A stretch of 59,298 nt of DNA from Rhodoferax sp. (GTDB lineage: Bacteria; Pseudomonadota; Gammaproteobacteria; Burkholderiales; Burkholderiaceae_C). The notes below the pieces were generated by a model, which ran no database searches, had not been told where the DNA came from, and saw only the letters and a program-made list of their open reading frames with translations. A program made the translations under genes and the position numbers. The DNA lies in contig NZ_JAUSLE010000068.1 of the NCBI RefSeq assembly GCF_030646845.1, positions 1-59,298 on the forward strand. Direction: 5' to 3'. This document shows, piece after piece, positions 29,399 through 37,169 of the stretch; the stretch's first letter is position 1, and each line of letters opens with the position of its first letter.

Positions 29399-29617
29399 GG
29401 TGCACTCCTTGTTTAAGTCTTTCCTTCGCCTGCATGGCGCTGGCGACCGCCACAGGTTCAGACCACGGGCGGGCAAAAATGATGCTATCGCCCCACTGGC
29501 TGTGTGCTGTTGAGAATTGTCAACCACGCTGGCACAGCAAACCCGCGGCTCCTGTGTTTCCACGCGGCCGGCGGGTCAAAATTTCTTTCAAAACTGCGGG
29601 GACAGACAGGCCGCAGG

Positions 29618-29646
29618 TTGAAACTTCTCGGGGCCGAATCTATAGT
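29618..29646 (+). promoter_or_regulatory. Sigma-70-type promoter of the VOC gene
   Basis: TTGAAA at 29618-29623, a 17-base spacer and TATAGT at 29641-29646, about 37 bases before the ATG at 29683 and upstream of its GGAGGG ribosome site. This is the best sigma-70 match I noticed in the window. Confidence 0.65.
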
Positions 29647-29682
29647 GGAATAATTTGCGAAACGTCGCAAGGAGGGTCTGAA

Positions 29683-30069
29683 ATGAGCACCTTTCCAAGT
29701 ACCGAAGTCACTTGCATGCTGCCTGTCAAGGACATGGAGCGGGCGCGCCGGTTCTACGATACATTGCTGGGCCTGCAGCCCGTGGGTGGCAAGCCTGACG
29801 GCAAGTTCGTCTACCGCTGCGGCGGCACCGAGATCACCCTCTTTCCGAAGCCGGAGGGGACGAAGGCGCAACACACGGCCTTGAGTTTTCGTGTCGTCAA
29901 CATTGCGGATGCCATTGCACTTCTCAAGGCGCGTGGCGTAATTTTCGCCGACTACGACTATCCCGACCTGAAGACGGTCGGCCATGTCTGCGTGCTCGGC
30001 TCAGAGAAGGCAGCCTGGTTCGAGGACACCGAGGGCAATGTCCTGTGCCTGCATGAAGACCTGGCCTGA
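29683..30069 (+). CDS. VOC-family (glyoxalase/bleomycin-resistance-like) protein
   Basis: A 128-residue vicinal-oxygen-chelate fold protein. The beta-alpha-beta-beta-beta signature starts at TCMLPVKDMERARRFYDTLL and a second module starts near HTALSFRVVNIADAI. The metal-ligand Glu near the end (WFEDTEGNVLCLHE) is typical. The ATG at 29683 has a strong GGAGGG site. Substrate unknown; family members include dioxygenases, isomerases and drug-binding proteins. Confidence 0.85.
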   Translation: MSTFPSTEVTCMLPVKDMERARRFYDTLLGLQPVGGKPDGKFVYRCGGTEITLFPKPEGTKAQHTALSFRVVNIADAIALLKARGVIFADYDYPDLKTVGHVCVLGSEKAAWFEDTEGNVLCLHEDLA

Positions 30070-30197
30070 ACGACACAGGTGGTGCAGCACTGATGTCCCC
30101 GAGAGTTGCCAAGTCCATCCGATTTGCCGCCTGAGTCGGCGCCTGACCGAAGGGCATTGAGCGATATCGAGATCTTCAACTCTTCAGGAGAAACGAA

Positions 30198-30677
30198 ATG
30201 ACCAGCAAGAACACGATCTGTCTGTGGTTTGATGGCACCGCCGTCGACGCCGCGACGTTCTATGCCGAGACCTTCCCCGACAGCGCGGTTGGCGCCATCT
30301 ACCGCGCGCCGGGCGACTATCCCGACGGCAAGCAAGGCGATGTCCTCACGGTCGAGTTCACCGTGGCCGGCATCCCCTGCCTCGGGCTGAATGGCGGCCC
30401 ACAGTTCAAGCACAACGAGGCGTTCTCGTTTCAGATCGCGACCGACGACCAGGCTGAGACCGACCGCTTGTGGAACGCGATCATCAGCAATGGCGGACAG
30501 GCAAGCGCGTGCGGCTGGTGCAAGGACCGGTGGGGCCTATCGTGGCAGATCACCCCACGCGCCCTCACCGCGGCGCTGGTCGACGCCGATCCCGCGGCGG
30601 CCAAGCGCGCGTTCGAAGCGATGATGACGATGGGAAAGATCGACATTGCAGCGATAGAGGCGGCGCGCGCAGCGTGA
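30198..30677 (+). CDS. PhnB-like VOC protein (PF06983 type)
   Basis: A 159-residue protein starting MTSKNTICLWFDGTAVDAAT, with GGPQFKHNEAFSFQIATDD and the CGWCKDRWGLSWQITP block characteristic of the family misnamed 3-demethylubiquinone-9 methyltransferase. A GGAG site precedes the start. It follows the other VOC gene by 128 bases without visible coding sequence. Enzymatic role unknown. Confidence 0.87.
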   Translation: MTSKNTICLWFDGTAVDAATFYAETFPDSAVGAIYRAPGDYPDGKQGDVLTVEFTVAGIPCLGLNGGPQFKHNEAFSFQIATDDQAETDRLWNAIISNGGQASACGWCKDRWGLSWQITPRALTAALVDADPAAAKRAFEAMMTMGKIDIAAIEAARAA

Positions 30678-30755
30678 CGCCGTTGCCCAAAGTGGTCATG
30701 CGCAGGTGGAATAGTGGCTATTGACAGTTTGAATTCAGCCGCGCGGGCAGGCTGG

Positions 30756-31166
30756 CTAAGCCATCCGTGGCAGTTCGGCTGCGGCTGATCGGTTCTTGCG
30801 ATAGGAGTTCTTCAGGGCGATCTTGCCCCCTCGAAAGGTGAACACATCACACCCTTGTACTTCCACGCGAGTGCCATCCGCTCGTGTTCCCGTGAATATC
30901 CACTCAGAGATCCCGCGATCTCCGTGGACAATGTGCCGCGCATTTCCCCAATGGGCATCAGCGAAAGTTGTCCAGACCTCCGCAAAGCCAGCTCGCACGG
31001 CCTCCCGTCCTGCGTAGCGAGTGCCACAGATGTCCGGACCTGCCGAGGCTTCGAACACACAGTCCTCAGTCATGAATGACATGAGGGCATCGACATCATG
31101 GCGATTCCATGCATCGGCGAAAGCCTGCAAGACCTCGGTGGTGACCGCAGGAATTACATTGGTCAT
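30756..31166 (-). CDS. SnoaL/NTF2-like protein
   Basis: A 136-residue cone-barrel protein of the SnoaL-like/ketosteroid-isomerase fold. Typical segments are FADAWNRHDVDALMSFMTED, AGREAVRAGFAEVW and DVFTFRGGKIALKNSYRK. The ATG at 31166 has a strong AGGAGG site; the frame to 31193 is not needed. Ligand and reaction cannot be told. Confidence 0.82.
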   Translation of the reverse strand: MTNVIPAVTTEVLQAFADAWNRHDVDALMSFMTEDCVFEASAGPDICGTRYAGREAVRAGFAEVWTTFADAHWGNARHIVHGDRGISEWIFTGTRADGTRVEVQGCDVFTFRGGKIALKNSYRKNRSAAAELPRMA

Positions 31167-31539
31167 GATCAATCCTCCTGTCCGTGTCGGCATAGACGTT
31201 CATCCCATGACGCCCAACTTTGACTTTGACATAGCCCGCAAAAGTGCGAAACAACATGGCACCTTGCCAGCTTGATTGACGGCATATTCATACCGGCATA
31301 TTGAATTTGACAAAGTCGCCGCCATCGATTGCAGCACAAGGTGTTCCATTCTCAGGCAACCGCCATGCTTTGGCTATCTCCACAGTGGCGAAATGGCCAA
31401 AAGTTGGGCAACTTCATTGAATGACCGCCACTGGCCGCGTAGCACCGTTAATCTCTGGGCCGTGGCTGCTCGCCGACCAGTCCTCTCAGTGCCAAGCTCT
31501 TTGCGAATCCGCAATCGGCTGATTTCTGCCAGGTGGTGA

Positions 31540-31559
31540 AATGCCATTTTTGTGGCATT
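31540..31559. repeat. Hairpin upstream of phasin gene (distal)
   Basis: AATGCCA at 31540-31546 and TGGCATT at 31553-31559 form a perfect 7-bp inverted repeat around TTTTTG. It could be a terminator of an upstream transcript or a protein site. Confidence 0.45.
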
Positions 31560-31573
31560 GGCTCAAAGAGCTC

Positions 31574-31589
31574 CCAAACCAAGGTTTGG
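31574..31589. promoter_or_regulatory. Palindrome upstream of phasin gene (candidate operator)
   Basis: CCAAACC-AA-GGTTTGG is a perfect 7+7 palindrome with a 2-base centre, 37 bases before the phasin ATG. The position and symmetry fit a dimeric repressor site; PhaR-type control of phasins is known in other bacteria. The link to PhaR is inference. Confidence 0.45.
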
Positions 31590-31626
31590 CTGATATTTCG
31601 AAAATGACGCTTCGGAGGAAATTGAA

Positions 31627-32067
31627 ATGGCAAACATGGTCGAACATGCCCTTGTGGCAACTAGAGTTGAAGTGCAAGAGTTGGAGGATTTGACAGGTCA
31701 AGCGTATGCCGGGCTGGAAAAGCTGCTCAAGCTAAACATGTCGGCATGCAGGGAATTCCTGGATGAGTCCGTTGGTCACGTTCGAGCGCTTATGGCGGCC
31801 AAAGACGTGAATGAATTGTTGAGCCTGCAAGTTGGACAACTGCAGGCGCTGACTGTGAAATCCGCCGCCTATGGCAAGCAGCTGTTCAGTCTCGTCAGTC
31901 GCTCGGGTGTCGAATTCGCCCAAGGACTCAAGGTCGAGTTGACGGAATCACGAAAGGTGTTTTCCGAAGTGATGGACAAGGTTATTGAAAATGCCCCTCT
32001 TGGCGCCGAGAGCTCGATAGCCGCTTTGAAAAAAGACATAACCGGGCTCCGAAACGCAATTGAGTAA
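31627..32067 (+). CDS. Phasin-family protein
   Basis: A 146-residue, almost wholly helical protein with heptad-like pattern and the phasin features AYAGLEKLLKLNMSACREFL and KDVNELLSLQVGQLQ. Such proteins coat polyhydroxyalkanoate granules. A GGAGG site lies eight bases before the ATG. No PHA synthase is in the window. The upstream palindromes suggest regulation. Confidence 0.85.
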   Translation: MANMVEHALVATRVEVQELEDLTGQAYAGLEKLLKLNMSACREFLDESVGHVRALMAAKDVNELLSLQVGQLQALTVKSAAYGKQLFSLVSRSGVEFAQGLKVELTESRKVFSEVMDKVIENAPLGAESSIAALKKDITGLRNAIE

Positions 32068-32139
32068 CTCCTTGGCTCGGCGAATTCTCTTCTGAGAAGG
32101 CCTGAGTTGAGGCTTGCTTTTGTCACCAGTCAGGCATTC

Positions 32140-32430
32140 CACACCGGCATACGCCTACTCTACGCAGATGCAGGCGGTGTGCCGTCTGATGGTTTCCGAG
32201 GCGAGCCGGTCAGATCTGGGGAAGAAGTGCGACGAACTGGGCCCGGCTCGTAGCGAGGCAGAGATTGCCGAGTTTTTGCAGGCCGCCATGAACGCGGGAA
32301 AACTGCGGCCATCGGACGCCAGGGTCGCCGCCCTTCATCTCAGAGGGCTGCTGGAATCGGAGTGGTTTGAAAGTTTCCTGTTTCAAGTCCTGAAGGACAT
32401 CACCCCGAAAGAAATCAACAGAGGGACTTT
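32140..32430 (+). pseudogene. Relic of a TetR-family regulator (C-terminal domain only)
   Basis: The open frame around 32114-32551 contains QAVCRLMVSEASRSDLGKK, ARSEAEIAEFLQAAMNAGKL and VAALHLRGLLESEWFESFLF, the pattern of the AefR/TetR C-terminal ligand domain. No helix-turn-helix domain precedes it. The frame then runs into sequence antisense to the next gene, so its end is lost as well. Probably a non-functional fragment. Confidence 0.6.
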
Positions 32431-32780
32431 TATTTGGCGTCCGACGCCGGTTTCGCCTGATCCTCCTGGCCCTCCTTGTAGGCCTTGGTGCGGGGGATCT
32501 TGGCACCGATTTTCTCGCCTGTTCTGCTTACAGCAGCGGCCCCTTTCTTGACGCCCTTCTTGGTGGCATCCACGGCTTTGCCGCCTGCCTTGGCGGTGGC
32601 TTTGGCCGCTTTCTTCACGGTATTTTCGGCCCGTTCGACGGGGCCCGGGGCAGTCGCTGCGGAGCCTGCCGGGGGGGGCGTGTCGGCGGCGGCTTGCGCA
32701 AAGGCCGGCATGCCCCAACTCGCAGCGGTCACGATGGCAATGGCGGATAGCCCACGAACGGTGATTGCAGATGACGTCAT
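32430..32780 (-). CDS. Small exported Lys/Ala-rich protein
   Basis: A 116-residue protein with a signal peptide (cleavage near AFA-QA), a Pro/Ala linker and a Lys/Ala/Gly-rich helical segment (KKAAKATAKAGGKAVDATKK) similar in composition to histone H1 tails. The end is charged. The ATG at 32780 has an AGGAG site. No domain recognised. Its 3' end meets the TetR relic on the other strand. Confidence 0.7.
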   Translation of the reverse strand: MTSSAITVRGLSAIAIVTAASWGMPAFAQAAADTPPPAGSAATAPGPVERAENTVKKAAKATAKAGGKAVDATKKGVKKGAAAVSRTGEKIGAKIPRTKAYKEGQEDQAKPASDAK

Positions 32781-32929
32781 GAAAAGCTCCTTGAAAAGTG
32801 AGGGCCTCAAGTATGACCGTGTTCACCCTTTGTGCGCCATTCAACACCCGGGTGTTACAACAGGAAACGGCTGCAACAACAAATCATGGAAAATCGCAGC
32901 AAATCCGCGTTAACTGAAAAGAAATAGCC

Positions 32930-33178
32930 ATGACCGAAGCCACTCAACTCCCCCCTCTGCCCGACCACCTGTCCATTGACCAGCGAAGCCCCTTTCACGT
33001 CGCTGCCGTGTTCGAACATGACGTTGGTATCCGACTCAATGACAAGGAGCGTCTGGATGTCGCGGAGTACTGCATCAGCGAAGGCTGGGTCAAGGTGCCC
33101 GCCGGCAAGACGCTGGACCGCAAGGGCAATCCGCTGCTGATCAAGCTCAAGGGCAAGGTCGAAGCGTTCTATAAATAA
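32930..33178 (+). CDS. DUF3297-family protein
   Basis: An 82-residue protein matching DUF3297: LPDHLSIDQRSPFH, VGIRLNDKERLDVAEYCISE and GWVKVPAGKTLDRKGNPLL. Family members are sometimes mislabelled glutathione peroxidase. Function unknown; cytoplasmic, no cysteines beyond one. Confidence 0.83.
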   Translation: MTEATQLPPLPDHLSIDQRSPFHVAAVFEHDVGIRLNDKERLDVAEYCISEGWVKVPAGKTLDRKGNPLLIKLKGKVEAFYK

Positions 33179-33360
33179 GCAGCTTCGATTCGCAATGGCC
33201 TGACCTGGCATGGCGGTCCGCTCCTTTGACATTTATCAAGCGCTTCATCATCAAATGGTTCAGGATTTCGCTTGATCCCGTCCACATTTAATTCGAAAAA
33301 AGGATGCTGCCGAGGTTTACCCCGGCGGCGTGTGGTCTACATGAATAACCCTGGAACGCC

Positions 33361-33792
33361 ATGATGTCTGCCAAATTCCTCCCCTCGCTGTTCGCGTCCG
33401 TTGCAGCTTCTTTTCTCTTGTCAGGCTGCCAACTCCCGATGCAACCGACCGACATGCCGGCACCGTTCGGCTCAGTCGCGCAAATCACTGCCATCTCGCC
33501 GGACACGACCCAAGTTTTTCGTGCCGGTGAGCAAGTCAGGCTGAAGGTCGACGTCAGTCATGTCCTGACCGCAGAATCCGGAACCGTCACGCTCATCGTT
33601 CTCGCTGCGGACAATTCGGGCATTGCCCACGATTTCAAGGCGATTACAAAGGGTAGCGGGAAATCCACCCTGAGCGCTCAATTCACGGTCCCCCGCACCA
33701 CGGTCATTCGCGTGTATACGCCGCTTATCGTGCAAGGCGAGAAATCGACATCTGTCGTCGATGGCAGGGCATTTGAGGTGCTCCCCAACTAG
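33361..33792 (+). CDS. Predicted lipoprotein, unknown function
   Basis: A 143-residue protein with signal peptide and lipobox LLSGC (Cys23), so probably membrane-attached. The rest looks like a single Ig-like beta sandwich (VFRAGEQVRLKVDVSHVL, TVTLIVLAADNSG). Function not recognised. The gene stands between spacers of 182 and 87 bases; its stop lies inside a small hairpin (CTCCCC...GGGGAG, 33781-33798). Confidence 0.72.
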   Translation: MMSAKFLPSLFASVAASFLLSGCQLPMQPTDMPAPFGSVAQITAISPDTTQVFRAGEQVRLKVDVSHVLTAESGTVTLIVLAADNSGIAHDFKAITKGSGKSTLSAQFTVPRTTVIRVYTPLIVQGEKSTSVVDGRAFEVLPN

Positions 33793-33817
33793 GGGGAGTT
33801 GCCGCGTCCAATACCGC

Positions 33818-33844
33818 AGACCCGGATCGTGACCGATCGGGTCT
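33818..33844. terminator. Candidate bidirectional hairpin between convergent genes
   Basis: AGACCCG at 33818-33824 pairs with CGGGTCT at 33838-33844, with possible inner GATCG/CGATC pairing. It lies between the ends of the lipoprotein gene and the YebC-like gene. No long T run, so moderate support only. Confidence 0.45.
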
Positions 33845-33879
33845 AGCGGGTGCTCAAGGTTATTTGGATGGCACCGGCC

Positions 33880-34593
33880 TCAGCCCGCCAGGCCCACAAA
33901 CACATTCTGCACATCGTCATTGGCATCGATGGCTGCCAGGAAGGCTTCCACCTCTTCCAGATGCTCGGCGCTCAAGCTGGCAGGGTCGATCGGGTTCTTG
34001 GCCTTGTAACCCAGCTTGGCGGACAAGACGTTGAAGCCGTGGGCAGGCAGCGCGCGGCTCACCAGATCCAGATCGGCAGGGTCGGTCAGGAACAGCGTAG
34101 TGCCTTCTTCCTCGCCTGGCTCAAGGTCCTGGGCGCCCGCTTCGATGGCGGCCACCTCGGCATCGGCGCCGGCGGCCGTGGGCTCGGCCTCGATCATGCC
34201 GACGTGGTCAAAATCCCAGGCCACTGAGCCGGAAGTGCCCAATTGGCCCTTGCGGAACAAGACGCGCATTTCAGGTGCGGTTCGGTTCACGTTGTCGGTC
34301 AGGCACTCGACCATGACGGCCACGCGGTGCGGCGCAAAGCCCTCGTAGATCACGTGTTCAAAATTGACGGCCTCACCGGTGAGCCCCGCCCCTTTCTTGA
34401 TGGCCCGGTCCAGGGTGTCCTTGGGCATCGAGGCTTTGCGGGCCTGTTCGACGAGCAGCCGCAGGCGCGCGTTGGAAGCGGGGTCGGCCCCGCTGCGGGC
34501 CGCGATCATGATGTCTTTGGACAGTTTTCCAAATACCCGGCCCTTGGCATTTGCGGCCAAATCCTTGCCTTTTGCTTTCCACTGCGCGCCCAT
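33880..34593 (-). CDS. YebC/PmpR-family DNA-binding protein
   Basis: A 237-residue YebC/TACO1-family protein. Starts [20 protein letters not shown], followed by [36 protein letters not shown] and the [19 protein letters not shown] block. The MGAQWK start differs from the usual MAGHSKW of the ruvC-linked YebC, suggesting a second paralogue. Roles in the family include transcription regulation and relief of ribosome stalling. The longer frame to 34692 lacks support. Confidence 0.88.
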   Translation of the reverse strand: MGAQWKAKGKDLAANAKGRVFGKLSKDIMIAARSGADPASNARLRLLVEQARKASMPKDTLDRAIKKGAGLTGEAVNFEHVIYEGFAPHRVAVMVECLTDNVNRTAPEMRVLFRKGQLGTSGSVAWDFDHVGMIEAEPTAAGADAEVAAIEAGAQDLEPGEEEGTTLFLTDPADLDLVSRALPAHGFNVLSAKLGYKAKNPIDPASLSAEHLEEVEAFLAAIDANDDVQNVFVGLAG

Positions 34594-34778
34594 GTCTGAT
34601 ATTCCTTGGTATTGTGGCGCTCGAATGCGCCTGGCTCTGTTCGGGGTGATTGGGCCATGCGCGCCATCTGGAAAGACACGGCGCATGACCAAAACGGGTC
34701 TAGGTTATACACCCAGACTTGCGACCTCTTGACCCACTGCGCCGTCAAGCGGCCAAAACAGTACCATCCATCCCCATC

Positions 34779-35390
34779 ATGCCCACCCAAGCCTACGCCC
34801 TGTTCAACACGCCCATTGGTCACTGCGGCATTGCCTGGAGCGAGCGCGGGGTCACCGGCGTGCAACTGCCCGAGCAGGACGAGGCCGCCACCCGCGCGCG
34901 CATGGGACGCCGGTTTCCGCAGTGCAGCGAAGGTGTTGCGCCACCCCAGGTGCAGGAGGCCATCGGCGCGGTAGTGGCTTTGCTCAGCGGCGCGCCCACG
35001 GCGCCGGTGGATTTGTCGGACGTGATGCTCGACATGGACGGTGTGCCGCCGTTTCACCAGCGTGTGTACGAGGTGGCGCGCCGCCTGTTGCCGGGTGAGA
35101 CCGTCACCTACGGCGAGATGGCCCGCCAGTTGGGCGACCCCGGCGCTGCGCGCGCCGTGGGGCAGGCGCTGGGCAGCAACCCGTTTGCGCCGGTGGTGCC
35201 CTGCCACCGTGTGCTGGCCGCCGACGGGCGCGCCGGCGGCTTCTCGGCCAATGGCGGCGTCACGACCAAGCTGCGCTTGCTGCTGATCGAGCGCGCCCGC
35301 TTCAACGGGCCGGGTCTGTTTGACGAAGCGGTGGACGCGCCGTTACCGTGTGACAATTCCTTCAGGACCTCTTCATGCTCACCACCCTAA
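34779..35390 (+). CDS. ogt: Methylated-DNA--protein-cysteine S-methyltransferase
   Basis: Suicide repair protein that removes alkyl groups from O6-guanine. The active site is VVPCHRVL, and the helix-turn-helix region TVTYGEMARQLG with GDPGAARAVGQALGSNP fits the family. It has 203 residues; the C-terminal 15 codons overlap the start of the LysE gene, so the two are probably co-transcribed. ATG at 34779 is preferred to the frame start at 34719. Confidence 0.93.
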   Translation: MPTQAYALFNTPIGHCGIAWSERGVTGVQLPEQDEAATRARMGRRFPQCSEGVAPPQVQEAIGAVVALLSGAPTAPVDLSDVMLDMDGVPPFHQRVYEVARRLLPGETVTYGEMARQLGDPGAARAVGQALGSNPFAPVVPCHRVLAADGRAGGFSANGGVTTKLRLLLIERARFNGPGLFDEAVDAPLPCDNSFRTSSCSPP

Positions 35391-35998
35391 TCACCATCTG
35401 GATTCTTCACGTCGCCGCCATGGCCACACCGGGCGCCAACGTTTTGCTGGTGTCGCAGCTTGCGGCCAGTGACCGTGCCCAGAGTGCGGTGTTTGCGGCC
35501 TTGGGCGTGACGCTGGGCGCCTTCATCTGGGCCAGCAGCGCGGTGCTGGGTGTGCATGCCGTGTTTCAGGCCTTCCCGGGTTTGCGCCTGGCGCTGCAGC
35601 TTGCCGGCGGCCTTTACCTGCTGGTCGTCGCAAGTCGCTTGTGGCGTTCCGGCGATGCGGCGCTCACCGAGAGCAGCGCATCGGTGTCCCGCCTTGCCGC
35701 ATTTCGCCTCGGGTTTTTGACCAACATCACCAATCCAAAGTCGGCGCTGTTCTTTGGCAGCGTGTTCGCCGCCTCCTTTCCCGCAACACCCAGCCCACTC
35801 CTGCAAGTGTCAGCCGTGGCCATGATTGTCATCAACGCCTTGTGCTGGCACAGCCTGCTGGCCTACCTGTTCTCGCGTGCGCAGGTACGTTCGGGTTACG
35901 CGCGCGTGCGCGGCCTGGCCAATCGCATCGCGGCCGTGGTGGTTGGCGCTTTGGGCTTGGGGCTTTTGGTCGCGACCTTGCGCGATGCCAGGGCGTAG
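35375..35998 (+). CDS. LysE/RhtB-family amino-acid exporter
   Basis: A 207-residue membrane protein with about six hydrophobic segments and family motifs ATPGANVLLVSQ and GFLTNITNPKSALFFGSVFA. Exports amino acids or related metabolites; the substrate is unknown. It overlaps ogt by 16 bases. Confidence 0.88.
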   Translation: MLTTLITIWILHVAAMATPGANVLLVSQLAASDRAQSAVFAALGVTLGAFIWASSAVLGVHAVFQAFPGLRLALQLAGGLYLLVVASRLWRSGDAALTESSASVSRLAAFRLGFLTNITNPKSALFFGSVFAASFPATPSPLLQVSAVAMIVINALCWHSLLAYLFSRAQVRSGYARVRGLANRIAAVVVGALGLGLLVATLRDARA

Positions 35999-36056
35999 AC
36001 ACCCGCGCGGGCTGCCTGCTATCCTGAATGCTTCGTCACGTGCACCGGAGATTCTT

Positions 36057-37169
36057 ATGCCAAGCCCCATTCGACGAATCGCCATCTCCACCGGCGGTGG
36101 TGATGCGCCCGGCCTCAATGCGGTCATCCGTGCCACCGTCACGGCGGCGGCCAATCGCGGCTGGGAGTGTATGGGCATCCGGGACGGCCTGACCGGCATC
36201 CTGCAGCCCGAGCGCTACCCCAAAGGCGGCGGCGTGGTGCCGCTCACGCGCGATCAGGTGCGCGGCATCGCGCATCTGGGGGGCACCATTCTGGGCACCA
36301 CCAACAAGGGCAACCCGTTTCACTTTCCCACGCTCAATGCCGACGGCACGACGGGTGAGACCGATCGCTCCGATGAACTGCTGGCCTGCTTCAAACGCGA
36401 TGGCATCGATGCACTGGTCATGGTCGGGGGCGATGGCACGATGGCGATTGCCCATGAGCTGCATCGCAAGGGCCTGCGCGTGGTGGGTGTGCCCAAGACC
36501 ATCGACAACGACCTGGACAAGACCTTCACCACCTTTGGCTTTGACACCGCCGTATCGTTCGCCACCGAGTGCCTGGACCGCCTGCACACCACGGCAGAGA
36601 GCCATCAGCGCGTGATGGTGGTGGAGATGATGGGGCGCTATGCAGGCTGGATTGCCCTGCATGCCGGCATCGCGGGCGGGGCGCACGCGATTCTCATCCC
36701 CGAGATTGCCTTTGATCTGGAGCAGGTCGCCGTCAAGATCCGCAAGCGTGACGCTGACGGGCGCCTGTACTCCCTGGTGGTGGTGGCCGAAGGGGCGCAG
36801 CCCCGGCAAGGCCCGCGCGCGGTGCTCGAACCTGCCGGGAGCGGACATGCCGAGCGCCTGGGCGGGATTGGCGAGCAGGTGGCACGGGAGTTGGCCCAGC
36901 GCACGGGCAAGGACGCGCGGGTCGTCGTTCTGGGCCATTTGCTGCGCGGCGGCAGCCCCACCTCGTTTGACCGGCTCGCCGCTCTGCGCTTCGGCACGGC
37001 GGCCGTGCGCGCGCTGGACGAAGGCCTGTCTGGCGTGATGGTGGCGCTGGCCTTTCCCAACGTGAACTACGTCAAGCTGGAGGAGGTGGCCGGACGCATG
37101 AAGGCGGTACCACCCGACAGCGATACCCTGCAGACCGGGCGCGACCTGGGCGTGTGTTTCGGCGACTAG
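36057..37169 (+). CDS. 6-phosphofructokinase family protein
   Basis: A 370-residue phosphofructokinase. Motifs are STGGGDAPGLNAVI, GGDGTMAIA (Gly127 at the position that favours ATP in E. coli PfkA), PKTIDNDLDK with catalytic Asp150 and Lys147, MGRYAGWIA and GHLLRGGSP. Lys at 147 is the residue usual in PPi-dependent and mixed group III enzymes, so the phosphate donor is open. ATG at 36057 has a GGAG site; the frame extends to 35826 only as overlap with the exporter. Its stop overlaps that of the convergent FAD gene. Confidence 0.9.
   Translation: MPSPIRRIAISTGGGDAPGLNAVIRATVTAAANRGWECMGIRDGLTGILQPERYPKGGGVVPLTRDQVRGIAHLGGTILGTTNKGNPFHFPTLNADGTTGETDRSDELLACFKRDGIDALVMVGGDGTMAIAHELHRKGLRVVGVPKTIDNDLDKTFTTFGFDTAVSFATECLDRLHTTAESHQRVMVVEMMGRYAGWIALHAGIAGGAHAILIPEIAFDLEQVAVKIRKRDADGRLYSLVVVAEGAQPRQGPRAVLEPAGSGHAERLGGIGEQVARELAQRTGKDARVVVLGHLLRGGSPTSFDRLAALRFGTAAVRALDEGLSGVMVALAFPNVNYVKLEEVAGRMKAVPPDSDTLQTGRDLGVCFGD

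Larger units (their letters stand above)
31167..31626. other. 460-base stretch without a convincing gene
   Basis: Only short frames without family resemblance occur here. One of 22 codons begins with ATG at 31207 (MTPNFDFDIARKS...) and stops at 31275; it could be the remnant of a lost gene. Base composition is more AT-rich than the neighbours. The last 90 bases hold two inverted repeats upstream of the phasin gene, listed separately. Confidence 0.5.

Noticed and set aside
29434..29682. N-terminal extension of the VOC gene
   Set aside because: A strong promoter (29618-29646) and GGAGGG site lie inside it, so translation starts at 29683.
31276..31539. 87-codon plus-strand frame before the phasin gene
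   Set aside because: No ribosome site, no family pattern and mixed composition; treated as non-coding.
31167..33360. Possible integrated element in the accessory stretch
   Set aside because: No integrase, transposase, tRNA target or flanking direct repeats seen; only loose gene spacing and a relic.
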